Positions 7,292-14,359 of a DNA stretch of 22,969 nucleotides are shown one piece after another; positions within the stretch are counted from its first letter, which is position 1, and each line of letters starts with the position of its first letter. The stretch lies in IMG/VR virus record IMGVR_UViG_3300021352_000013, positions 1 to 22,969 of that record; one strand, 5' to 3'. The notes under the pieces are model-generated. The model was not told the origin of the DNA. It was given only the letters and a program-made list of their open reading frames with translations, and ran no database searches. A program made the position numbers and the translations under genes. Source of the stretch: a virus.

Positions 7292-7735
7292 ATGAGTAAA
7301 GGAAGTAAACAACGACCGCACGATAAAGCGGCATTCGATGAGGGCTACGAGCGAGCATTCAAAAGAAGCAAGCGCGAAGCCAAAACGCCTAAAGAGCTAT
7401 TTAACGAGATAGTAAACGACGAAGCAAAGAAGCATCTAGATTCCGACCAACTAAGAGGGGCCAAGTCACCACAACAAATGTTAGACGAGATAGCAAAGCA
7501 CTGTGAGGAAAGAAATAAAAAGCTACAACTTGACTTTACGAGCGCTTTACTTCCTAGCCTTATTGCCATTCTTATGCCTTGCCCTAGCGCACGAAAAGAG
7601 GCTGTAAAGGGGATTATAGGCCACCTTGTTTCCTTAGGTCATGGACTGGAAACTGTAGAGTATTTTGCTTCTGAGTTTTTAGATTCTGCAGAATCATTCC
7701 AAAATTTGGAAGTTAACAATAAAACAAAACACTAA
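7292..7735 (+). CDS. Helical protein with MSKGSKQRP start, unknown function
   Basis: The 147-residue protein begins MSKGSKQRPHDKAAFDEGYE, an N-terminus I have seen on small phage and bacterial proteins of unknown role. It is followed by charged helices (KELFNEIVNDEAKKHL) and a more hydrophobic part, LLPSLIAILMPC (about 86-97), and ends in a polar tail. The hydrophobic part is too polar on its flanks to be called a membrane span with confidence. It lies 12 bases after the previous gene in the same operon. Confidence 0.75.
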   Translation: MSKGSKQRPHDKAAFDEGYERAFKRSKREAKTPKELFNEIVNDEAKKHLDSDQLRGAKSPQQMLDEIAKHCEERNKKLQLDFTSALLPSLIAILMPCPSARKEAVKGIIGHLVSLGHGLETVEYFASEFLDSAESFQNLEVNNKTKH

Positions 7736-7761
7736 AACAAACCAAAAAAAAGGCACAAGAC

Positions 7762-8160
7762 ATGAAAGCACTAATAGCAATTAATAATTTGAAAACAAAC
7801 ACCGAAGCAAGAATTAGGGGGGTATTGCCCGAGTCAATGTCTGTTCAGCAGTGGATGGTTATTGACACGCTTTGCAATGTTGACAAACCCACTGCAGGGC
7901 AGGTTGCAGACTCTACAGCGATCCTAGGCCCGTCTATGGCTCGTATTATTCGAGACCTAAAAGAGCAAGGCTTAATTAAAAGCCGGCCCTGTACGGCAGA
8001 TAAGAGGGCTCTACGCCTAAGCGTGACCACTGACGGCGGTAAACTCTATCGCAAGTACAAAACTCGAGTCACAAAAGCAATGCAAGTCAAGCACGAAGAC
8101 CTAAACCAGATCGCCTGCATTATCAGTGATCAATACGGTATCGATAGGGGTGAATCTTGA
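7762..8160 (+). CDS. MarR-type transcription regulator
   Basis: The 132-residue protein has AAGG before its ATG and the winged-helix plan of the MarR family. Residues 41-75 (PTAGQVADSTAILGPSMARI and IRDLKEQGLI) are the helix-turn-helix with recognition helix, and residues 76-95 (KSRPCTADKRALRLSVTTDG) are the wing with the family's typical D-x-R and L-T/S-x-x-G elements. MarR proteins bind as dimers to palindromes and often respond to small ligands. They are uncommon in phages. It overlaps the next gene by 4 bases. Its target is unknown; the two palindrome families in this window are candidates. Confidence 0.82.
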   Translation: MKALIAINNLKTNTEARIRGVLPESMSVQQWMVIDTLCNVDKPTAGQVADSTAILGPSMARIIRDLKEQGLIKSRPCTADKRALRLSVTTDGGKLYRKYKTRVTKAMQVKHEDLNQIACIISDQYGIDRGES

Positions 8161-8393
8161 GCAATCGAAAGCAGCTTTTGACTGAGCAGAAAGACGAACT
8201 CATTACTATCGGTTTTAAGGGTCCGTCTTCTCTGAATGAGGCAATCAATAAAGTCGCTGAGCATGAAGGCATAACCAAAAGTGATTTAATGAGAACCATT
8301 TTAAGCGTGTCGATCAAGAAGCGGCTAAACAGAATAAGCCACGAGCAAAACGAGACGCTACGAGACAAGCTTTTGCGTGAGATTTCAAGTTAA
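8157..8393 (+). CDS. Ribbon-helix-helix-like small protein
   Basis: Translation starts at a TTG that overlaps the stop of the MarR-type gene, with AGGGGTG upstream. In the 78-residue product, ITIGFKGPSSLNEAINKVAE (16-35) followed by HEGITKSDLMRTILSVSIKK (36-55) gives a strand, a helix, a turn and a second helix as in CopG/Arc-type repressors or antitoxins. No toxin gene is evident next to it. Two DNA-binding candidates in a row suggest a regulatory block in this operon. Confidence 0.62.
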   Translation: MSNRKQLLTEQKDELITIGFKGPSSLNEAINKVAEHEGITKSDLMRTILSVSIKKRLNRISHEQNETLRDKLLREISS

Positions 8394-8415
8394 ACAAACA
8401 ACGGGAGAGAGAAGA

Positions 8416-8628
8416 GTGAACGATAAAGAGTTTTTGATGTGGCTAAAAGATAGGCTTCATTTTGAGCATGGGGAAAGCTTAAGCGTTGATTATATGCTAA
8501 AGCTTCAGGCGATAATTGAAGCGACTCCAGAAGATAAATTTACACCGAATTCAGTTGCCTCTAGATGGATGGGGTTTGAATATAGCCAGAGATTACGCCA
8601 AGCACCACAAAGGGAGAGAGAAGAATGA
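8416..8628 (+). CDS. Small acidic protein, unknown function
   Basis: The GTG at 8416 follows GGGAGAGAGAAGA, and the next gene uses the same leader before its ATG, which decides this start over an upstream GTG at 8377. The 70-residue product starts with NDKEFLMWLKDRLHFEHGES and has LQAIIEATPEDKFTPNSVAS. It is helical, acidic and not recognised. It overlaps the next gene by 4 bases. Confidence 0.68.
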   Translation: MNDKEFLMWLKDRLHFEHGESLSVDYMLKLQAIIEATPEDKFTPNSVASRWMGFEYSQRLRQAPQREREE

Positions 8629-8813
8629 CAGAGGAAGGGGAAAAACTTCTGATGATGTTTATTCGAGATAGCTACAGCGGCTCTGGCAGGCCAACAAAAA
8701 AAACAGCCATTGCTACTATGAAGTATGTTGAATCAAATGCTGAGCTTAAAAGATTGGTAAACATCGGCGATTATAAAGCTTTACTAAATTACAGGGCCCC
8801 ACAAAGGGGATAA
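8625..8813 (+). CDS. 62-residue helical protein, unknown function
   Basis: The ATG overlaps the previous stop (ATGA) and has GGGAGAGAGAAGA upstream. The sequence MTEEGEKLLMMFIRDSYSGS, then TKKTAIATMKYVESNAELKR, is amphipathic and has no known motif. Both ends (RAPQRG here, RQAPQREREE in the previous gene) contain an APQR tail encoded by similar DNA (CACCACAAAGGGAGAG and CCCCACAAAGGGG), hinting at local duplication of the gene ends with their ribosome binding sites. Confidence 0.65.
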   Translation: MTEEGEKLLMMFIRDSYSGSGRPTKKTAIATMKYVESNAELKRLVNIGDYKALLNYRAPQRG

Positions 8814-8816
8814 GGT

Positions 8817-9158
8817 ATGTTCAAGTTAATAAAAATTATGATCCTAGGATTTAAAACAACATGGGTAGAAAATGGCAGTGTAAGCGTTTCCTATCACTAT
8901 AAAAATGACCATGTTTTGCTACTAGAGGGTAATAAAATAATGGGATGCAATAGCTGCAAAAAAGGTTTCAATGGTAGGGCTGGTAATGGATATCAGCCCT
9001 GCTCATGCGAATTAAAAGCTAATCAAGAAGAGCCATACGGTCGATGCCCTGTATGTAATGCAAAGGGCGTCAGTAGGGAGCGTAGGATTGATGGCAATGA
9101 TCGATGCGCTAACGGTCATTGCTATAAATCATCAGAAGCATTAATGGGTAATGAATAA
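8817..9158 (+). CDS. Cys-rich zinc-binding-type protein
   Basis: The 113-residue protein starts 3 bases after the previous stop with GGGG before the ATG. An inner ATG at 8940 (MGCNSCKKGFNGRAGNG) is an alternative start with a weaker GAGGG. The second half has CNSCKKGF, YQPCSC, GRCPVCNAKG and RCANGHC, enough for two zinc sites of the ribbon or DnaJ-like type. The first 40 residues are a hydrophobic start and strands that may belong to the protein or be read only from the upper start. Function unknown. Confidence 0.7.
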   Translation: MFKLIKIMILGFKTTWVENGSVSVSYHYKNDHVLLLEGNKIMGCNSCKKGFNGRAGNGYQPCSCELKANQEEPYGRCPVCNAKGVSRERRIDGNDRCANGHCYKSSEALMGNE

Positions 9159-9394
9159 TGGTAGATAAGCCAGATATGTCAAAGTGTGTGAATATTGAGC
9201 AGTATGAAAAGCAGATAAAGCACTGGCAAGCCTTTAAAATCGAGCAACTAGAAGCAGAGAATAAGGCTTTGAAGGAAGCTTTAAAAGCAAGATATTTAGA
9301 TAAAACTCATGCTAAAACATTGCTTTATCCTCAAGATGTAGTCGCCAGGAATAGGGAAATAGCAAAGGAAGCGCTTAAAGCTGAGCAAGGTTAA
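9158..9394 (+). CDS. Coiled-coil small protein ending the rightward operon
   Basis: The ATG overlaps the previous stop (TAATG). The 78-residue product contains YEKQIKHWQAFKIEQLEAEN and KALKEALKARYL, with a heptad pattern that predicts a short dimeric coiled coil. It ends at 9394, and its stop overlaps the stop of the converging leftward gene by 4 bases, with no terminator visible between them, so the two transcripts probably run into each other. Confidence 0.7.
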   Translation: MVDKPDMSKCVNIEQYEKQIKHWQAFKIEQLEAENKALKEALKARYLDKTHAKTLLYPQDVVARNREIAKEALKAEQG

Positions 9395-9720
9395 ACAACC
9401 TGCCCACGCCCTCTAGCACTATTAAGCGAGCGCCAGCAATCAATAACTATGGCGCTCGTTTTTCTTTGCTCTCTAAGCGTCAAGTATTCGACATTTGCAT
9501 TCTGAACCTTGTTCAAGTGTTGTTTGTACTGGTCAGACTGTAGTGCAAACATCTCCTTAGCCGTTCCAGACTTCTCACGACACATAAAACCTATCTGAGC
9601 TTTGATGCTTTTGCTTTGCTCGTCTAAGCCATTGTAGAGCGCCTGAGCGCGTGCAAAATCAACATCCGTATCTGCCAAAAACTGTAAAGCAGCTTCCATA
9701 TCAGCCTGGTTTATTTTCAT
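9391..9720 (-). CDS. Conserved helical phage protein, unknown function
   Basis: The 109-residue protein is all-helical: MEAALQFLADTDVDFARAQA, then GLDEQSKSIKAQIGF, then YKQHLNKVQNANVEYLTLRE and a C-terminal QRKTSAIVIDCWRSLNSARG. I have seen phage proteins with this order (a long helical pair ending in RKTA-x-x-x-I-x-x-W-R-S) near recombination or replication genes, without an assigned role. It is the last gene of the leftward lysis operon and overlaps the coiled-coil membrane protein by 20 bases. Confidence 0.75.
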   Translation of the reverse strand: MKINQADMEAALQFLADTDVDFARAQALYNGLDEQSKSIKAQIGFMCREKSGTAKEMFALQSDQYKQHLNKVQNANVEYLTLREQRKTSAIVIDCWRSLNSARGRGQVV

Positions 9721-10309
9721 ATCTAAATCTATCGCCTGTTGGTGGTGGTGGTGTTTTTAGAGCTTGATAGCCCGTTATAATCAAGCCCAAAGCCGCTATC
9801 ATTACAGCTATGGACGCTATCAAGCCAGCCTTGGAGTCTTTGGTCTGACTCCTCAAGGCTTCAATAGTTGTTATCCTTGTTTCATGGTCTGAGGTCTGAG
9901 TTTGCGCCTCTCTTTGCCTATCTTCTGATGCATCTATTTTAGCGCATAGCTGACCGATTCCGTCAGACATTAAAGTTTGCCTTCCTATAATCTCGCCTAG
10001 CATTTTCTGGGTTTCTCTTTGCTCTTCTGCATAAATGTCAAACTTATCCCCTAATGCCTCCATTCCTTTTGCATGAGATTCGGTTATTAAAAGCAGCTTT
10101 TCACCTAGCCTTTCTTGTGCCTCTCCAGACTTAATAAGGGCAAGGGAGGCAGTGTTTACCATATCTAAGCCCTTTCCCACATCCTTAGAGACAGTCAAGC
10201 GGTAGTCAGCAGCAACTCTCATGCTTTCGTGGAATGTTTTCATTCCAGTGTCAAAGTCTCGCCCGAAACCCTCGAGAGCCTTTATAACCTTGTCTTTCTC
10301 TACACTCAT
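9701..10309 (-). CDS. Coiled-coil protein with C-terminal membrane anchor
   Basis: The 202-residue protein has long charged helices through about residue 155 and one membrane span near 162-182 (AGLIASIAVMIAALGLIITG), followed by a short Pro-rich tail (TPPPPTGDRFRYENKPG). This is a tail-anchored layout with the coiled coil in the cytoplasm, or the reverse if the tail stays inside. It starts in an ATGA overlap with the lysozyme gene, so it belongs to the lysis cassette. It could be a spanin-like or antiholin-like factor, but it lacks the lipobox or N-terminal signal usual for spanins. Function unresolved. Confidence 0.78.
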   Translation of the reverse strand: MSVEKDKVIKALEGFGRDFDTGMKTFHESMRVAADYRLTVSKDVGKGLDMVNTASLALIKSGEAQERLGEKLLLITESHAKGMEALGDKFDIYAEEQRETQKMLGEIIGRQTLMSDGIGQLCAKIDASEDRQREAQTQTSDHETRITTIEALRSQTKDSKAGLIASIAVMIAALGLIITGYQALKTPPPPTGDRFRYENKPG

Positions 10310-10728
10310 AAAACTTTTTCACCAGATAGCAGTGCGGCGTTGCGTTTGGCTCTGTTTGGCACTTGTCGTGCATAGCGTGAGTCTAAAAGCTCTTTTGCTG
10401 CTTGCTCGTAGTCGGCACACTTGATGCTAAATATCATCTTCTCAAACTTCATTAAACCAGACCAGCCAAGGTTATAAGCCATGTCCATTATGGCGGCTTC
10501 TTGGCTGTCGGTCATAAATCCTGTTAGGTCGTGAGCATCCATATTCATACGGATCAACTTAAGATCGTTGTTTAAGATGTATAGCGATTCATCCTCCGTT
10601 ATACCTCTATCTTCAAGGTTGGTACCATACCCGACTGTCAGCTTGTCAGCAGTGCATTTGTAGGGTTTCTGCCTGTATCCCTCGTTTGAGATAATCAGAA
10701 TCTGTACTGGTTCTAATTTTTTACCCAT
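10306..10728 (-). CDS. Endolysin, T4-type lysozyme (GH24)
   Basis: The 140-residue enzyme cleaves the glycan strands of peptidoglycan. The ATG at 10728 has AAGGGA 8 bases upstream, and its first 13 codons carry no signal or anchor, so a holin must release it. ISNEGYRQKPYKCTADKLTV contains Glu16, Cys25 and Thr31, with the same 9 and 15 residue spacings as the catalytic Glu11, Asp20 and Thr26 of T4 lysozyme. Asp20 is replaced by Cys, a change known to keep activity in T4 lysozyme and common in this subfamily. NLGWSGLMKFEKM and the C-terminal RNAALLSG fit the family. It overlaps genes on both sides by 4 to 8 bases. Confidence 0.92.
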   Translation of the reverse strand: MGKKLEPVQILIISNEGYRQKPYKCTADKLTVGYGTNLEDRGITEDESLYILNNDLKLIRMNMDAHDLTGFMTDSQEAAIMDMAYNLGWSGLMKFEKMIFSIKCADYEQAAKELLDSRYARQVPNRAKRNAALLSGEKVL

Positions 10729-10840
10729 GAATGGTTCCCTTAATTTCTTTTCGCTTGCGTTCCTGGTCGTGCTCCCAAAAACACCCAAAGTAAAAGCCAG
10801 CTATTAGCCCTATAGCCAGGCATGACAAAGCGCATATCAT
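10721..10840 (-). CDS. 39-residue single-span membrane protein in the lysis cassette
   Basis: The ATG at 10840 lies 2 bases after the previous stop, with a weak GGGG upstream. The product is MICALSCLAIGLIAGFYFGC (a membrane span) followed by FWEHDQERKRKEIKG, a charged tail. One N-terminal span with a charged end fits a small holin, an antiholin or a spanin-like factor. It overlaps the lysozyme start by 8 bases, which links their translation. The gene is short, but start, stop and overlap all fit the operon pattern. Confidence 0.62.
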   Translation of the reverse strand: MICALSCLAIGLIAGFYFGCFWEHDQERKRKEIKGTIHG

Positions 10841-10842
10841 AT

Positions 10843-11088
10843 TTATAACCCCAATACCGAAAAGTGAAAATACAAAAGCCAGCCAGTAAGGATAACGCTG
10901 GTTATACCCAAAGTAGCAAACCTGTCGTGTGCCTTGCACCTGAACTCGTAATAGTTGTATATGGCCCACTCGAAAAACAGGAACCACGAAAAAAACGAGT
11001 CCACCTGGTGGTCTGGATTTAGCCTTATGATGAGCCCTAGACTGACTATCGCAATAGAGGCTATAACGATCATTAAGAATCTTTGCAT
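10843..11088 (-). CDS. Holin candidate, two to three membrane spans
   Basis: The 81-residue protein has AAGGA before its ATG and overlaps the NinG end by 16 bases. MQRFLMIVIASIAIVSLGLI is one span, WFLFFEWAIYNYYEF (about 35-49) is a possible short span, and TLGITSVILTGWLLYFHFSV (about 60-79) is the last. Small size, two or three spans and a place just upstream of the lysozyme match class I or II holins, which time lysis by opening the inner membrane. No holin family is recognised by sequence, so the call rests on build and place. Confidence 0.65.
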   Translation of the reverse strand: MQRFLMIVIASIAIVSLGLIIRLNPDHQVDSFFSWFLFFEWAIYNYYEFRCKAHDRFATLGITSVILTGWLLYFHFSVLGL

Positions 11089-11657
11089 ATTTCCTTCTTA
11101 AGTTTAAGGTTTAACGTATTGTAGTAATTGTATACAGCCTCATAATGCCACCACTTCCAGCGAGGTATCTCGTGCGGCCCCTCAAGTATATCTACTCTGT
11201 ATTGTCCGATTCGCTTGACCAGATTGATGCGATACTTGACCGAATTTCCACTAAGCTGTGAATTACATCTTGTACACTGTTTGTGAGCATTGTCTTCCGT
11301 GAATCGTAGCTCGGGCGCAGCTCCAACACTAAGATAATGGCCGCAATCCCAACGGCTGCCAGTGATAAGGTCTTTATCGCTGATTTCAGCCCCAGTCTTA
11401 CCACAAGAGATGCAAGGCTTATCATGATCGCGCAAACGGATAAAACGATTGAAAGCATTTTGAGCTTTTGGCCTCCAGTGCGTAACGGTTTGATTAAGTA
11501 TGGCTAGCCTTTCCCTGTCGTTATTCTTCTCAATCTTGGCTCTAACTTCTGGCGCCTTTTTCTTTGCGAATGCAATAGCACATTCAATATCACAGAATGA
11601 GGATAGCCCCGCACGAAAGGGGGCTTTTGGTTTTCTACAGTATTTACATTTAGCCAT
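11073..11657 (-). CDS. ninG: NinG recombination protein (lambda Rap homologue)
   Basis: The 194-residue protein starts at ATG 11657; an in-frame TTG at 11672 is not needed and would overlap the -10 box. It opens MAKCKYCRKP, then FCDIEC, giving a first zinc site, followed by KPCISCGKTG, then SRWDCGHYLS, ELRFTEDNAHKQCTRCN and the C-terminal KWWHYEAVYN, the order of the NinG family. Lambda Rap (NinG) is a structure-specific endonuclease that acts on branched recombination intermediates. As in lambda, it lies between replication genes and the lysis cassette. Length matches the family. A promoter places its transcript start at the ATG itself. Confidence 0.93.
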   Translation of the reverse strand: MAKCKYCRKPKAPFRAGLSSFCDIECAIAFAKKKAPEVRAKIEKNNDRERLAILNQTVTHWRPKAQNAFNRFIRLRDHDKPCISCGKTGAEISDKDLITGSRWDCGHYLSVGAAPELRFTEDNAHKQCTRCNSQLSGNSVKYRINLVKRIGQYRVDILEGPHEIPRWKWWHYEAVYNYYNTLNLKLKKEICKDS

Positions 11658-11663
11658 GTAGTC

Positions 11664-11692
11664 ATTATACAAGCTAGACGGTCAGTGTCGAG
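11664..11692 (-). promoter_or_regulatory. Leftward promoter with operator copy E, possibly giving a leaderless ninG transcript
   Basis: On the minus strand TCGACA (11686-11691), a 16-base spacer and TATAAT (11664-11669) form a promoter. The operator CTAGACG-GTCAG-TGTCGAG (11674-11692) covers the -35 and spacer. The expected transcript start falls on the A of the ninG ATG. The site overlaps the end of the upstream 78-residue gene. Confidence 0.55.
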
Positions 11693-11918
11693 TATTGTTA
11701 CCTTTAAGCATCCTTTCATGCCTTTCAGTATTAAGACCAAGGGCTTTTGCACCATCTACCCAACCCCACAACCTAGCCATTATTATTCTGTACTCTTGGA
11801 TGGCCTGTTCAAGATGCTTTTTTATCTCGGTCTTATTCATGCGCTTGTACTCATCGGTCTGGCTCCATGCCTCAAAATAGGCGCCTAGATACTCGTTCTC
11901 CAGATCTGGGGTAGTCAT
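11682..11918 (-). CDS. 78-residue helical protein, unknown function
   Basis: Its ATG overlaps the helicase stop (ATGA). The product starts MTTPDLENEYLGAYFEAWSQ and continues with NKTEIKKHLEQAIQEYRIIM and WGWVDGAKALGLNTERHERM. It is acidic and helical and has no recognised motif. Its end carries the operator and -35 of the ninG promoter. Location between a helicase and NinG suggests a replication or recombination helper, by context only. Confidence 0.72.
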   Translation of the reverse strand: MTTPDLENEYLGAYFEAWSQTDEYKRMNKTEIKKHLEQAIQEYRIIMARLWGWVDGAKALGLNTERHERMLKGNNTRH

Positions 11919-13522
11919 TTGTCCACCATAGCCATAATGTTATCTACTGCAGAAGTGGCTGCTGTCTTGGTTTTTGCTCGCTTGATTCTGTCGTGGGTTT
12001 CACGATTCTTAACGAAGGTTCTTATCTCTGGTGTGATTGTTCCCGCCTTCAACTGGGGGAATGACGGAAACTCGCCAAACTTATCCTTAAACCTATGCTT
12101 TGCCCAACCCTGAGCGCCCTTATAATTACGCTCTTGGCCTAATGCAAGGAGACCTTCCAAGAAATCCCGCTTTTCCCTTCGCACTTCTTTTATCGGCTTC
12201 AACTCTCCCGCTACTGTTTCCACCATCTCTCTTCTGCTTGGCATCTCGTGACCGCAACTCTGACACGTTAGGCCCAGCATTATACCGTTCGGGCATTTGG
12301 GACATTTTCTGGCTTCCTTTTCTTCTTTGGGTTTATTAATACACTCGTCTTCTCTGTATTTCTTCTCACCGTCATGCAACTCAGTGGGGACCACATCTTC
12401 TATAAACATACCAAAGCGGTCAACGTTGCCGGCCTGATCAAGATATACCGATGCTCCTTTACCCTCGAGTATCCTCTGTATTCTTCCGCCACGCTGAACA
12501 TAACGTATCAATGACTTGGTAGGGGATCTGTCAATAAGGCACTGAACTTTCCTTTCATTGGTCCCAACCTCAAGCAGGGAATAGCAGGAAAGGATTTTAA
12601 TATCGCCGTTGTGGTGAGCCTTGTACAACTTGTCGCGCTCATCATCGTCCGTGTAGCAGTCGATATGAGCCGCACTAACACCATTAGCTAGAAACTCGTC
12701 AACCATCGCTTGAGAGGCCGCACGAGAGCAATTGAAGGCATAGGTACACATCCCATTGGCTTTTTCAAACCACTCCTTTACACAATCCCCGATAAGCTTG
12801 GGATCGTTCATTACAATCTCAGTCTTATTCGGGTTGAAGTCACGTCCGCCAGTCTTAATCTGGACAGTGGGGACGCCCTTCATGTCTGGAGTGACGCCAG
12901 CAAAATAGTTAATAGGGTTGAGGTAATCCAGCATAAGGAGTTCGCGTGGATTGGTTGGTACGATTAGATCGGTATAGTATTTCCCAAGACCCTTCGAGTA
13001 GGGCGTTGCAGACAGGCCGACAAAGTAAACCTTGTTATAGGCCTCCATTAAATTAATCATTGATTGTCTTAAGTTGTGCGCCTCGTCGATAATGGCAAAG
13101 TCAAACTCTGGCATTTTTGAGCGCTTTTCGATGGTCTGAATACTGGCTACTTGTATCTGTGCTCTTGGATTGGTGCGAGGGTTCATACCCTGTATAACAC
13201 CTACCTCTAACCCGTACTCTTCAAACTCATCTGCAGCCTGTTCAATCAGCTTTATCCTGTCGCATATGAAGATGCACTTCTTACCCTTTTTTATAGCGTC
13301 AGAGAATAGGTTCGCGGCTAGCAGAGTTTTCCCGAAAGAGCAGGGACCGTACATCATGATACAGCGATTGCCAGCTATCATTGATTTCTTGAGCAGGTTC
13401 TTGGCGTTGGTTTGGTGTGGGCGTAATTCTTTTCTAACTATTTGCGCTACAGGCTTCTGCTCAAATGAAGAGGAGAGCATACCGTCTAGCTCTGGCTGAG
13501 CATGGTCGTAAGATAATCGCAT
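11915..13522 (-). CDS. Superfamily 2 DEAH helicase with zinc ribbon
   Basis: The 535-residue protein has AGGAAATTAAT before its ATG. It shows motif I GPCSFGKT (59-66), motif II DEAH (146-149), motif III SATP (171-174), a motif VI form QRGGRIQR (343-350) and a zinc ribbon CPKC with CQSC (407-423). This is the layout of type III restriction-like and phage SF2 helicases that translocate on double-stranded or branched DNA. The C-terminal 100 residues are basic and may bind DNA. It is the main enzyme of the operator-B-controlled operon and fits a role in replication initiation or recombination. Motif VI ends GRIQR rather than the common GRxGR, which is still in range for the family. Confidence 0.93.
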   Translation of the reverse strand: MRLSYDHAQPELDGMLSSSFEQKPVAQIVRKELRPHQTNAKNLLKKSMIAGNRCIMMYGPCSFGKTLLAANLFSDAIKKGKKCIFICDRIKLIEQAADEFEEYGLEVGVIQGMNPRTNPRAQIQVASIQTIEKRSKMPEFDFAIIDEAHNLRQSMINLMEAYNKVYFVGLSATPYSKGLGKYYTDLIVPTNPRELLMLDYLNPINYFAGVTPDMKGVPTVQIKTGGRDFNPNKTEIVMNDPKLIGDCVKEWFEKANGMCTYAFNCSRAASQAMVDEFLANGVSAAHIDCYTDDDERDKLYKAHHNGDIKILSCYSLLEVGTNERKVQCLIDRSPTKSLIRYVQRGGRIQRILEGKGASVYLDQAGNVDRFGMFIEDVVPTELHDGEKKYREDECINKPKEEKEARKCPKCPNGIMLGLTCQSCGHEMPSRREMVETVAGELKPIKEVRREKRDFLEGLLALGQERNYKGAQGWAKHRFKDKFGEFPSFPQLKAGTITPEIRTFVKNRETHDRIKRAKTKTAATSAVDNIMAMVDK

Positions 13523-13542
13523 ATTAATTTCCTGTGGTCGTT

Positions 13543-13785
13543 CTAGTAGTCTAGAGGAAAGTCGTCTTTGAATTGTCGGTTAAATTCTATTTCTTCTGCC
13601 ATTCGTCGGCGCTTGACGTGTTCAGGATCTGCGGCTTCTCGTGACATTTTTCTGCTTAAGTTTGTCTTCGATATCTTGTTAGCGCAGTCCCGGCAATACG
13701 TGTAGTAACCATTGCCAGATCTACGAGGTGTGAACTCACATACAGGCTTATCTTTAATGCATCGCTTGCAGTACTTGGTAGTCAT
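13543..13785 (-). CDS. Small zinc-ribbon protein
   Basis: The 80-residue protein starts in a TAATG overlap with the upstream membrane peptide. MTTKYCKRCIKDKPVCEFTP and YYTYCRDCANK give a CxxC and CxxC pair about 25 residues apart, the form of small phage zinc ribbons that share the first half of HNH-type proteins (KxCxxCxxxKPxxxF). The HNH residues themselves are absent; the rest is charged helix. It lies just upstream of the helicase. Confidence 0.75.
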   Translation of the reverse strand: MTTKYCKRCIKDKPVCEFTPRRSGNGYYTYCRDCANKISKTNLSRKMSREAADPEHVKRRRMAEEIEFNRQFKDDFPLDY

Positions 13786-13868
13786 TAAAAAGTACCCAAG
13801 TAGAAGTAAAGGCCAGTGATTATGATCGTTAATGCCATTGAGGTGGCACCAGCAAGTATGTTCTTCAT
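13785..13868 (-). CDS. 27-residue membrane peptide leading the helicase operon
   Basis: This short frame runs from ATG 13868 to a TAA that overlaps the ATG of the zinc-ribbon gene (TAATG). It encodes MKNILAGATSMALTIIITGL followed by YFYLGTF, one membrane span with a single Lys near the N-terminus. The ribosome binding site is weak (GGAT). It begins about 27 bases after the predicted transcript start from the operator B promoter. Alternatively it is only a leader frame that couples translation of the next gene, which has no good site of its own. Confidence 0.5.
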   Translation of the reverse strand: MKNILAGATSMALTIIITGLYFYLGTF

Positions 13869-13901
13869 TTTGTATCCGTGGTTGTTTGAGTGAGGGTATA
13901 G

Positions 13902-13930
13902 TCTATATTGAGTGGACGGTGCTTGTCCAC
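13902..13930 (-). promoter_or_regulatory. Leftward promoter with operator copy B
   Basis: On the minus strand TGGACA (13924-13929), a 16-base spacer and TATAGA (13902-13907) form a promoter for the peptide, zinc-ribbon, helicase and lysis operon. The operator GTGGACG-GTGCT-TGTCCAC (13912-13930) is the best palindrome of the set and covers -35 and spacer. Confidence 0.65.
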
Positions 13931-13959
13931 ACTTAATGGTCTTACTTATTCCTCTTTGT

Positions 13960-14151
13960 TTATTCGATGTTGTTAAATGCTAATATTTTAATCTCTGCAT
14001 GCCTGTATCGATCAGAATCAAATTTTTCACATACAATCCTTCTGCAAACCGCCTCCAATGATTCCGTCGATAGATCAATTTCGTTAATACCCCAATAGTA
14101 TTGATTAAAGTCATCACCCCATAAATCAAAGCTTAAAAAATATTTCTTCAT
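13960..14151 (-). CDS. 63-residue acidic protein, unknown function
   Basis: The ATG at 14151 has GGAGAGAAGAT directly upstream, which decides it over a longer frame from 14247 that would overlap the neighbour. The product starts MKKYFLSFDLWGDDFNQYYW and continues NEIDLSTESLEAVCRRIVCE. It is an alpha/beta-looking small protein with no recognised family. It ends about 30 bases before operator B. Confidence 0.65.
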   Translation of the reverse strand: MKKYFLSFDLWGDDFNQYYWGINEIDLSTESLEAVCRRIVCEKFDSDRYRHAEIKILAFNNIE

Positions 14152-14164
14152 ATCTTCTCTCCAG

Positions 14165-14359
14165 TTATTTGTCGTCAGCTTCGTGAGATATAAGCATTTC
14201 AATTGTGAGCCCACCCTCACCAGCAGGTTCTTGAAGCCAGTCTTCAAACCTCTCTGATAGCGTGTAATTTGATTTCCCTTCTTCCGCGTCTAGCAATCCA
14301 GTTAAATACCCTGTTTCGTGCGCGACTCTCATTAGCCGCTTCTCTCTATCTGTTAACAT
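14165..14359 (-). CDS. 64-residue acidic protein, unknown function
   Basis: The ATG has AAAGG about 8 bases upstream. The product starts MLTDREKRLMRVAHETGYLT and contains LDAEEGKSNYTLSERFEDWL. It is helical and strongly acidic toward the end (SHEADDK), a composition seen in small phage inhibitor proteins but not diagnostic. It lies 13 bases upstream of the next leftward gene. No promoter is clear in the 290 bases upstream, though repeat H1 lies there. Confidence 0.62.
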   Translation of the reverse strand: MLTDREKRLMRVAHETGYLTGLLDAEEGKSNYTLSERFEDWLQEPAGEGGLTIEMLISHEADDK

